This document shows positions 1 to 10,005 of a stretch of 64,000 nt of DNA, one piece after another. Each line of letters opens with the position of its first letter. Position 1 is the first letter of the stretch. The notes under the pieces are model-generated. The model searched no databases, was not told the DNA's origin, and saw only the letters and a program-made list of their open reading frames with translations. The DNA lies in the NCBI GenBank assembly GCA_001599915.1, contig BCIG01000008.1, positions 248,001 through 312,000 of the forward strand. Direction: 5' to 3'. This DNA comes from Symbiotaphrina buchneri. Taxonomy: Eukaryota > Ascomycota > Symbiotaphrinales > Symbiotaphrinaceae. The position numbers were made by a program, and so were the translations under genes.

Positions 1-2
1 GG

Positions 3-1147
3 GCACTGAGGGAGGGACTCCCAAATACTGGTTTCAGAGGACGTGGTGGTCTGCCTTTGAGTTCAAGAGGTGGACATCCCTCGACAGGCCCGCAGGTCTC
101 AACGGGTCCGCCACCCAATGCTCCAACTGGACCCAAAAGGTATGGACTTGTACTTGATTTCTCAATGGTCCTAACAAATCCTGATCTATGATATTTTATA
201 GTGCGAAAGCAGAAAAGCGTAAGAGCCCGTCCCGCTCGCCATCTCCAGAGCGTCGCTCCCGACATCATCATCACCGCCGTCATCGTTCCCGGAGCTCATC
301 GCAATTGGACACTGACCTAGATGAACATCGGGAAAAGCGTCATCGCACATCCCGAAAGCCACATCAACACTCAGCTGAGGAGGAAACTGATGGCCTGAAG
401 GGCTCCCCGGCACGCTCACGCGACTCCTCTATGCCGTCCGATAGGGTCAAGGGCCGCGATAAGGAACAAGAAAGACGAAGCTCACATAAGCATTCTAGCT
501 CTCGCCGTTCTCACAGGGATAGAGATAGGGACAGGGAGCGTAGTCGAGAACCCCGCCGTCGCAGACATCGGTCTCGTTCTCGTTCTACAGCTGCAGACTC
601 GGATGCATTGAGAGTGCGCGAAGGCGATGAGTATGTCAGCAGTTATAAAGAGAAGGAGCGCTCAAGCAGATATGAGAACAAGCGCAGCCGACGAGATAGA
701 TCTGAGGATATTGAGGATAGCGATGATCGCCATCATCGTCGATCCCGCCGTTCCAAGAAGGAAGAAAGATCAAGAGAGCCTACTGCCGCGGCAGAGCCGG
801 AGAAGGATATTCACACCTTGGAACGTGAGGCACGGGACAGGGAGCGGATGCTGAAGGAGCAACAAAGAAGGGAGTCTTTGAACCAAGACCGTGATCGTGG
901 GAGGAGAGAAAAGGATCGCAAACGCGACCGAGAGGTGGAGGATGTCGACGACGATGGTGATGGGGATGACTCTCGTCGCAGCAGACGGCACAAGCATAGG
1001 CACCACAGTCGGCGAAGCGGAGGAGATGACGAGGCAGAAGCGACCTCCAAATCAAGACGAGTGAGTTACAAGTACGAAGATGAGGAGTCGGACGAGGCTC
1101 GAGCTTTGCGCATCGAGAAGGAAAGGGAGGCGGCCCGATGGGGATGA
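3..1147 (+). CDS. Arginine/serine-rich protein, 3' part (5' end outside window)
   Basis: The last two exons of a gene entering from the left edge. Exon 3-139 reads in frame 3 and carries a Gly/Pro-rich linker (PPPNAPTGPK). An intron at 140-201 (gtatgg donor, ctaac branch, tatag acceptor) restores an AGT codon and leads into KAEKRKSPSRSPSPERR. The rest, to the stop at 1147, is highly charged: RS, RD and RE dipeptides, His-rich runs, a predicted helical stretch (KDIHTLEREARDRERMLKEQ), and a tail ending EKEREAARWG. Such RS/RD tails are known from splicing and mRNA 3'-processing proteins of the nucleus, so an RNA-processing role is an inference. The defining N-terminal domain is not in the window, so I do not assign a gene name. 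Confidence 0.75.
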
Positions 1148-4100
1148 AGTGCGAAGGGCTTGCTTGTACGAACCGGCTCTCATGAATTGGTTCCTTGCCG
1201 ATTCTAGAACTTAGCTTGGTTCCAAGTATGGGTCACGCTCTTTGGCTCCTTTAGACGGCCTTCAGGTAGCATCTTCAGAGCTCTCCGCTTCTCATGAAAG
1301 AATCACCGTTAACGGTCCTAATTACTGTACCTTTGTTGCGAATGGGTTTGAAATTGACAAATGCCGAAGCTACTTGGTCATCTCACGTAGCATGTTCTAA
1401 CTTGGCTCCCATGCAGGGCAAGGATCCTGCTACCCCGTAACTGTCCTTCCGTGCGTGCCATGGATCCACACTTGCATTTAGCCATCACCGAAGCAAGAGC
1501 CCCGGAGTGTGTTCAGTGCGAAGTTAGAGAATGTGCTTGAGCCATGGAATGGCATGAGCCAGAGTTGTTCGTCCACTCCGAAGCCTACGACTAACTCTTC
1601 GAATCACGGACAATGGTCAGAAAGGGATATAGGCCGAGCCGCTTACCCGATAGGCGTCATCCGAGGACAGCGCATCAGGGGTTCCCGTGCACAGCAAGGT
1701 CAAGCTTGACTTCGCCGACCGGAGGCCTCGACGACGGCTGAAGGCGCTGAAGACCTGGGCTGGAACCTGGAAGCTGGAACCTTGGACCTCTGGGCCTGAC
1801 CTGTCCGCTGCAGCTACCACTGGGGGGCCCGTATCTTCGAGTTCATGCCTCTGGGTTTGACGTCCTCATCATCCTTGTGCACGAGGGATAGTGGGCGCTG
1901 CAGGCTAGCATCGCGGCCAGAGCGGGTTCAATCGAAACTAGTCCACTTCTTTTTTGGTTCACTCCAATCACGGTCCGATTAGACACCATGGTCTCCGATC
2001 AGGGCCCACTGGTTACCTGCCGAAGGCCAGTCTAGGCCGAAGAGATCATTTCCCACTTCGTTGCTCACATTGTGGGGAAGCGTGGCTCGATGGCCGTCCC
2101 GCCTTCCTCTTTCTCTCCTTTTCCGTGCTCACCCCCGGAGACGGCGCGACAAGGTAATTTAATAAATATCCGTCCTTCGGTCTAAAGTAGAGAAGCGGTG
2201 GAATGTTTCCATTGGAGCCGGCCGATCATCTCCCTGTCCTACTTAGACCGATTCGGCGCTCGAAAAGGTCGTTTTCATAGGAAGTTGGAAACTCTCGTCT
2301 GCCCTGATAGCAAACTGGAGGAGCAAGAGCAAGTGATGACCGGCTCTTGGAGACATCAATGGTTATATCCACGTATGAAGTACTCGGGTGAGTCCCTATC
2401 CACCTCTTTGTGGAGATTGTCAGGCCTCGTAGTTGGCGTTGGTTTGAACGAGCAAACAAGAACGACGCGTCGGATTTTTTGACGGCGTAACGCACAGCCA
2501 CAAGCTCCATGCCACCTTCCGAATACGAGAACAGATCTCGCCCTCATCTTAGCTGCTTTCTCGCATCGAGCGTCATTTTGATCCCAATTTATCTCCGCAC
2601 AGTTTGACCCTTTGCTTTCAGATAATCGATCACCAGCACCATCTGAATACAAGTAAATACTACCAAAAAGAGGTAAGCTTGAGCATGTTGACAGGGCTAA
2701 TGTAAAGCAGCTAATAAGAGTATGATGTACGAGTATCTACCGATGTTAGGGAGTTCCCGAAGCTTCTTGGGCGGTCATTATGCGGTGTAGCAAACAAACA
2801 ACTCTCAAGAAGGAAGAACATTTTCTCGAAAGCCCGGCTATGCATGGCCAGGAACTGCAGGTATTCAAATGCCGGATTGGACGACTAGCCACGTCTTGAC
2901 TGCCGCCCTGGTCTCCTTCATAGCGGATATCGGCCGTGAGGCCCCAGCAAATTCGCGATCAGCAGCCTTAGAGTGATCGACTTTGGGCACCCTTAAACGC
3001 CCATCACTCACGAGTAAGGTAAGGTAACTGGTTTGATGCAAAACTAATCTATCTGACAACTTTCTTTTTTACGTGACCATAACAGGCGGAGGTGTGAACC
3101 AAGGTCCACACGGCATAAGCCCCCATAACTACCGAGTCGGCATACACGCCATTTGTCTGGACATTCTACGATGGCGTGGGGGAGCAGCCTCGGGCCAATA
3201 CCGAACTGATGATCACTTCCTACGCAGTTGGATAACAACAGCTAGCAGCAGCAGCAATATCAAAAAGCAGCCGCGGAAAAAGATGGCGGATATTTTCAAG
3301 CAAGCCACCATGACTACGGCCAGGGCGAACTTTGACATGACCGACAAAAGCACAGCTCCTGAATCTGTTCGTAGACTCGAAACCTCTGCCAGGTAAGCTG
3401 GATATGAGGTTAAAAAGATGACAAAGCCGGCCAGAGCCGATGACTAAGGTGCAACGATAGACCACCGACCGGTGGACCAAGGCGATCCGCACGGAGTACA
3501 CCTAGGCTATGAGTAAATCGGGCCGATCTTGAGATTGATTAACAGGGGGATCCTGGCCATGCGTCTCGGCTTCCATTCAGAAAACAGGCAGTCAAAGTGA
3601 CGATCGACAACTTCTCTCCGAGTCACCAATTGCTCTCTGTGTCGTGGTAAGTAGTGGCGACAAGGGCCCCGATCCGCGGCGGACACGGCCTACCTTCCTT
3701 TCCCCTTGTCATGCCTTTTCCTGACCACCATATAGGTCATTTTTAGAATAAGGGTTTGTTCATGATTCTACTATGCGAAACAGCAATTGCCCATGCGTTC
3801 ATACGATCCCGGGCTGTCTGGGACGATGCACGTGCATGCAGCCTTGTCACAAACACCTTAGAAGTTTGCACGCGTATGCAATGTCCTATCTGACGTTTTC
3901 TGTAACGTGCCACCGCGGACAATGCTGTCCTCTCAAATAGGCAATCTCCATTCTACGGGTGGCCTCGTGCAGAGTCGATTTCGGCCCCGTTACATGTTCA
4001 TTCGTAGTGTCACAGGTGGAAGTGACCATTATTGACTACTTCCAAGGACGAAGGGTCTGGATCGGTGCCGATAGGGTTGGTTGTACGAGTGTTTCGAACT

Positions 4101-5223
4101 CCCGGTTTTACTACCTTCGTACAGCGGAGGTGGCCACCACCTATGATGATAGGCTGCCATGAATGAATGCATGACTGGGGTTTTGGAAGAGGGTCTTGGA
4201 AAAGGTGAGTCTGAACTTCGAAAAAATCGGGTTCGCCCCGTAGAGAAGAGTGGCCATGTTCTGAGCGGACAACGGTTCCGTCGTATAAAATTACCGGTTA
4301 ATAACCTGATCAATCTCTGGACAATCCTCCGGACTCCACTACCACCTCTCGTGGAATTTTGTCTGCTGCATAAGGCGTAAGCTAGGGAAGCAGTATGCTC
4401 CCCATGAGCGGAATGAAAGGCTTTTCTATTTTTATAGACCTGCATCCGCACTGTCGCAGGGAAAGTACGCACTACCTATTTGCCTTTGCTTCAACCAAGG
4501 ATGAGCATGCAGGACTCGAGCTCTGGACCCGTCGTGGTTCACACCCTTTCGCTTCGTCTCGACCCGTCTTTTGACAGCTCCGAGAGAAAAGGCTTCCCCT
4601 GGCTTCCTGCAAGGATTGGCCTGGGCGGACAGATGGGTTCCAGGGCCTACGTGCAGGAAGCAGACGGCCCAGCACGGGTGGTACCCGTCTCTTCTCCGTG
4701 CGGCTTTCCTCTGCTTTCCCCGGGTTGAGGAGCCCAAGGACACTGTACGATAATGATAATCTGGCAAGGTTTTTACCTGTGGTTCTCGGACCGCCCACCG
4801 TCCAGTACCCCAACCCTGCGGCTTGCACCCCTTCGGAAGGTGAGCATTTGGAAAACAGGTCGTCTGATGCCTCGCCAGATAGGTACTTTGATATGCGGAT
4901 CGAAAACCATCTTTGATCAGCGAAGCCTATGTGAGAATAGCGCGAAACCTGGTGTGTTTACATTGCTGGCCCCAATCTGAAACTCGCCCCCGGAAGCTTA
5001 ACCAGCGAGCCTCTGTTTCATAGTCGCTGCTTTTCTGCTACATTCCGGGGAGCTACTTAGGTCACGCACTACGAGTCTGCAACACATGAAATGTGCGCCA
5101 TGTTTTCGTGATGCAGCACGACGATGCTCGAGAACCAAGAGCGCCGCTCGGGATCGGCACTTGGTTCCGTTTGCGGGTCCGTTGTGGGCGGGAGATAAAA
5201 TGAGGCCATGCAGCCAGACGTGC

Positions 5224-5252
5224 AGGTGTGGGACGGTGTGGGACGGTGTGGG
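5224..5252 (+). repeat. Short tandem repeat, about three 10-bp units
   Basis: The unit GTGTGGGACG is repeated in direct tandem, with the third copy imperfect. It lies in non-coding sequence and looks like replication-slippage microsatellite material. Confidence 0.7.
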
Positions 5253-6084
5253 TGATCAGACGGCGAGATGGCGCGTTACCATGGATCAGATGGACTCTTG
5301 CACGACGCCGGTCTTCCAAGCCTATCAGAGGCGAGATGTCACACGAATAGGAAGGACCATGCCCCTGGCGGTGGGGTCACTCGGGTCAGCGGTCATTGGA
5401 GAAGAGGACTTCTGTCACTCATGTGGCGTCCTGGTCGTGGTCCTTCTGGAAAAGTGCCAGCTGTCTTGAGCAGCCCCAGGTTCTTCGGTCTATCGACAAA
5501 GTCGGACAATCACAGTCATCAACGGATGGCCAGGGATTGCTCCTGAAACAACAAGCCGGTTGGTTATACACCGACGACTGATGCTGGTCTGTCTGTCCCT
5601 GCGCGACGAGGACGGCGTCGAAGCGGCCAATGTCGGGCCGGGGGATCCATACGCATGAGGTGCCCGAAGATCACCACGGCGGCGTATGCAGAAGAAAATA
5701 AAAACGAAAAAAATATGACGGCGTCGAGGAAAAGTACAATACATAGTGGGGGAAAGGGGGCGAGGCCTGGCTTGGATTGCCTTAAAGGGGTCAAGTGGTA
5801 CAGGGTATGTTTGGGAGGAATTGCCCTGTGCTTTCTGGTTAGGGCGCAGCCATTCTAATTGTGCATCTTGTCGATGGCGGATTGCAAGCTTAGCATGTTC
5901 CCTAGCTGTGTGATCTTCGCCCGGTTGGGATGGTTCCAGCCTTTCGAAACTCAAGCCCTTCTGCGCGTGCGCGCTCGCCATGCTTCGCTTCCTTGGCTGC
6001 TGCTTGAGTCGCTTGGCAGCCCTTTGTGCCGTACGAGTACGGACTTCTTGAAACTTTACTTTTCTCGGTCGTAACAAATTGAAC

Positions 6085-6905
6085 CCGGGAACTCGAGGTA
6101 ATCAAGTACCTTAAGGAGTGGAGGAATACGGAGTATTATTGCAGTGATCAACGCGACACTACCGCGCCAAATATTTACGGGGGAATTCGAGCCGTAGAGC
6201 AAACATACCTAAGGTAACTACCTTAAGGTGCCTTGGCCGTTCTACGGGCCATTTCATAGTGTCGCCCTGCATCCTTTGGGGGCTTTTTGCTTTTTGCCCT
6301 TAAGCTTCTCAACGCAGTAGGAAGGTGAGGCAGGGAGCAAGGGCAAGGTTAGGGGACCTTCGAGCCCATGCATCTCTCGAATGGAAAAAGAGGAATAGCA
6401 GCAGCATGTACGACTGATCCTCTACCGTAAGGTACTCCAAACAGGTTTCCCTCAATGATCAAGGGCATCGGAAACGTACGAAATGTAGGTGTACTTACCT
6501 TGGCAGTGGTCAGGTACGGCAGTCGCTACAGGCTGACCGCTCATTGTTTTGGAAGAAGGTTCGTAACCTTCGGTAGCTGAGGCACAAGTAAGGTACCTTA
6601 CCTTAAGGTACTCACCCGTAGATTATTAGAGTAAAAGCCGTCGCATTCGACAGCCGAGTACCGTAGGGCTCGCCCGCCCAAAGAATTGGCCCTCTTCTCC
6701 GCCGACCGGCGCGCCCAAAAAAAGATGGAAATCAGTCAATCGCAAATATCAACCATGCCCGTGCGACGGACGAGACGAGACATTCAACCCCTTAAGGTAC
6801 CTACCTACGCACGACTATCAAACCTTCCTATACTGACTACCTTAAGGTAGGTAAGGTTAGGTACCTCAATAAGGTAAGGTAAGGTAGGAAGGCAAGGTCC
6901 TGTTA
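6085..6905. repeat. Cluster of dispersed TACCTTAAGGTA-like motifs
   Basis: Many short copies of AAGGTA, TACCTT, CCTTAAGG and GGTACC on both strands, for example around 6100, 6208-6232, 6590-6612, 6790-6810 and 6838-6900. The motifs overlap and form small palindromes such as ACCTTAAGGT. The same vocabulary recurs near 3015, 18225-18275, 39185-39905, 43145-43255 and 48830, always outside coding sequence. No longer element with terminal repeats or coding capacity is visible. Confidence 0.75.
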
Positions 6906-7918
6906 CCTGCGTACCGCTGCTACCTGGGGGTTCGAGGAAAGGCCAGTGTAAGGGGAGGTACTCGTGGACCCCGTCGTCCTCAGACCTCTCGTCCAAGACG
7001 AAGCGCCCTGCGGCCAGGCTAGTGGAGCTAGGAATCTAATCTAGGCCCGCGTCCGGGTGTAAAACGGTGCTCGTCCTGAAGTCATCCCAGTCTCACCACT
7101 CCACAAATGCGCAACCGGCAATTGGGCGTTGGTGCCACCGCTCTCGATGTTTCCCGGGTACTGATCACTGGCTCCCCGTTCGTCTGTTCTTGCGCCCGGC
7201 CCAGGTCCGTGGACGCCAGAAGCAGTGATACCGTACTCCAGGACCCTGCGCTTGCCCCTGTACGCGCCTCTCCAACTACAATTCTGGAACGACCGCAATC
7301 TTTTTTTTCCCAGCCTGCCAGGTACGACTGCCGGACGCCAACCCAGTCCAAAACTGACGATTTCAGACGCCTCGTGCCATCCTCTTTCTCGCCTAGGCCT
7401 TGACGAACCTGTTGGGTTCATCCTGTTACCTAGCTCTGACGGCGATCGTTATAGCCCCTGGGAATGTGGTGGTCAATGATATGACCACCCATTCCCTGCT
7501 GTGACCGGGCTCTGCAGGCTTGATCCGCGATTGAAAAGGCTCTTGGATCCCTGAGCTTGCAGCTTGCTTGGTCCCCGGAGGCACAGGAACGTCCGGTCGA
7601 GCGCCCAGGGCAAGACGCTGGCAGACCTTTGCGCCTGGCAGACCTACTAGAGTTCTACTTGGACCTGCATACGCACTTATATATCGAGGCTCTGCCTGCC
7701 GCAATCGTCGGTCGTCTGTCGGCGTGGTGCGTGTTCGGTAGCGGCGGCATCCCAGTCAAGTCCATACCCCGGTTATCTTGCAGACATTAAGCATTTTTGA
7801 TGGTGCTGCAGTCCCATAACGGACCACCAAGTCAAGAGGACAACGTCATATCACTGCGACCAATGCGGCCATCTGTTCCCCCCTTGTGGATACAGCTGCC
7901 TGCGCATGCAGATATCCC

Positions 7919-9307
7919 ATGTCCTCGAAACCTCCACCGCCTCCGTCGATATACCAACGTGACAGAGTCGACACATCATTCATGACCGAAACACAGCGGA
8001 GCGAAGGTGGGGCTCTACCCCTGCCTCCTCCATCTCTCCTGGCGCAGTCGTATGGAGGACAGCGTCTACCTCCGTTTGATCGTCTTACTCCTCTCGAGAT
8101 ACCTAAGCCCTTACCTCCTTATCCTCCCGCTGTTCAACCAGCTTTTCCACAATATGGCGACCAAGTCTTACCTATCATTCGCTCGGCCCAGCCACCACAG
8201 TATCAACTCCCGCAGCAGCCCCAAAGCAGTGCAACGTCTGCGGAGAGGTGGTCTGCGGTGCCCCTCGATAGAATACTGTCCAGCCAGCCACAGGCTTCGC
8301 CTAGATCGGACTCCAACTATTCTCCGCGCCGTATTTCCACGCTGTCTCCGCTTTCTGAAGCGTCTTCGCGGATACCGGGAAACTGGGCCCCCGACCGTGC
8401 TCCATACGACGAGCAAAAGTCAGTTATCCCATGTTTTCGGCGCCGAGACGATGCTGACTTCACCTGTAGGGATTTTGCCCCGCCGCTTCTGTCGCCCTCA
8501 TATGGCCAAGATAGGCGGGCTCCTCCCTATGGAGCAGCCGCTCCGGGCTACTATGAACCGCCTAGGCCACAACCTGCTCTTGTTGGGCACGATGTTCCAC
8601 TTCATTCAAGGTTAGTTTTTCATGGCTCGATCGCTTGCGCGCGCTCTCACAATCTCAGCTCCAACAGGTTTGAGCTTCGGGTCCGTCAGCAGCCCCTCGC
8701 AGCACGAGCCTGTGGCTTTGGGGAGCGAGATCGGCGTGTAGTCGACCCTCCACCAATCGTACAATTACACTTGAAGGATCCTCATGGTGATCCTGCGGAG
8801 CTTCGATACCCCTTTCACGTTGTGCATTGTACATTATGGAATGAAGATGGCTCGAACGATGAGACGGCACTTCTGCAGGCGGAGAGGCGAACGACACGGA
8901 GACTGATGGGAACCCTGGTTGCCTCTCCCTTTGTGGGCATGGACGAAAACGATGAAGAGGGTTGCTTTTTCTGCTTTCCCGACCTCTCATGCCGCACTCA
9001 CGGCAGGTATCGACTCAAATTTGTCCTCATGAGGCTAGAGGCTAGTGAGCTCAATCCTGGCGGCTTTAGCCCGATCGTTGCCCGGACAATGAGTGACGTC
9101 TTCACTGTCTACACGGCAAAGGACTTCCCTGACATGAGGGCCAGCACTGCATTGACCAAGGCCTTGAAAGCCCAGGGCTGCGCGATCTCCGTGAAGAAAG
9201 GGAATGAAAAGGCGACCCCACACGGTCGGGACGATAACAGCGGCGAGGACGATGGGGCCGACATGGTCTCAAGCGGAAGAAAGGGAAAAAGGCGAAGAAA
9301 AGAATAG
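7919..9307 (+). CDS. velC: Velvet-domain transcriptional regulator, VelC type
   Basis: Velvet proteins are fungal DNA-binding or co-regulator proteins, with an NF-kB-like fold, that control sporulation, sexual development and secondary metabolism. The first ATG of the long frame is at 7919 (MSSKPPPPPS). Two introns fit, 8419-8469 (51 bp) and 8611-8667 (57 bp), giving about 426 residues. The N-terminal half is Pro/Ser/Gln-rich and disordered. The C-terminal velvet domain starts at FELRVRQQP and contains ARACGFGERDRR, PPPIVQL, HCTLWNEDG, GTLVASPFVG, FCFPDLSCRT, GRYRLKF and FTVYTAKDFPGM-like DFPDMRAST. A basic tail (GKRRRKE) could be a nuclear signal. The single uninterrupted domain and long N-terminus match VelC better than VosA or VelB, whose domains I remember as differing; the subfamily call is from memory. 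Both introns are multiples of three and free of stops. Confidence 0.82.
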   Translation: MSSKPPPPPSIYQRDRVDTSFMTETQRSEGGALPLPPPSLLAQSYGGQRLPPFDRLTPLEIPKPLPPYPPAVQPAFPQYGDQVLPIIRSAQPPQYQLPQQPQSSATSAERWSAVPLDRILSSQPQASPRSDSNYSPRRISTLSPLSEASSRIPGNWAPDRAPYDEQKSVIPCFRRRDDADFTCRDFAPPLLSPSYGQDRRAPPYGAAAPGYYEPPRPQPALVGHDVPLHSRLVFHGSIACARSHNLSSNRFELRVRQQPLAARACGFGERDRRVVDPPPIVQLHLKDPHGDPAELRYPFHVVHCTLWNEDGSNDETALLQAERRTTRRLMGTLVASPFVGMDENDEEGCFFCFPDLSCRTHGRYRLKFVLMRLEASELNPGGFSPIVARTMSDVFTVYTAKDFPDMRASTALTKALKAQGCAISVKKGNEKATPHGRDDNSGEDDGADMVSSGRKGKRRRKE

Positions 9308-10005
9308 ATTAGCATGTGCTGAGCATCATGCATGTAGATGTCGCAACAGTTCTGATATGACCGGATCGGCATATAGTTTGGGAGGTAATGGTGGCATTCT
9401 GTCGGTTAGTTCTTGGTTGGCTTTCTTGACCGGTTCAGCAGCGTGTTTGGCGGAGCATTTGCCATGGCGCACTTTTTACCCCCGTTGATCAGAGGAATGG
9501 GTCTGGGGGACGACGACGTGACGAAAGCATGGGGATCGTTTGGCATGTGCAGCTCTCTTGCGCCTCTCATGTTTTCCTTTTTTTTTTGCTGTTGTTTCCC
9601 CCCAGCTTTACGATCGATCTGTTTTCCTAGCATCTTATACCAATGTACGTACTCTCCGTGTGCGATGCGATGCGATCTATCAGCATCGCGGTTTTGTTGG
9701 CATACACAGGACCAGCTATTTCTACCTCAGGCGCTGTCCTTTTACTCGATCCCGTCGAGTAGTCTGATAATGATAAGATGTTAACTCAAAACGAGTACCC
9801 AGTGCAGTTTTATCGGTGGTTGCAAGATGATTGGCTCTAGGGATGCAGTGACACGCTAAAGCTTTCCGAATCGCGAGGGTCCTCGAGCCCACACGTAAAA
9901 AGTTCACAGGCTGCCTCGTCCATTACATTTTCTTCTTCCCGCCTGGCGAACGCCAGCAAGGGCACCTTCTATTTCACCTCCCCTATCACCCTACACTTTC
10001 TCGCC
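9308..10005. other. Intergenic, velC 3' / CTP synthase 5' region
   Basis: About 700 bp between two genes on the same strand. It contains pyrimidine runs near 9575-9605 and no open frame that looks coding. It must hold the velC 3' end and the CTP synthase promoter. Confidence 0.6.

Larger units (their letters stand above)
1148..7918. other. Gene-empty intergenic stretch upstream of velC
   Basis: Nearly 6.8 kb in which I find no supported gene on either strand. The open frames present (the longest, at 5490-6077 on the minus strand, is about 195 codons) have irregular composition and no recognisable motif, and mostly start at non-ATG codons. The stretch holds scattered AAGGTA/TACCTT motifs, densest at about 6085-6905, a TACGGAGTA palindrome at 6127-6135, and a small tandem repeat near 5225-5252. 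It may be an extended regulatory region for the velvet gene or hold non-coding transcripts; neither can be shown here. Confidence 0.6.

Noticed and set aside
4029-4472. 147-codon minus-strand frame
   Set aside because: Composition is random-like and several incompatible frames overlap; nothing supports coding.
5490-6077. 195-codon minus-strand frame in the empty region
   Set aside because: Arg/Pro-rich shuffled composition, no domain, and no splicing partner.
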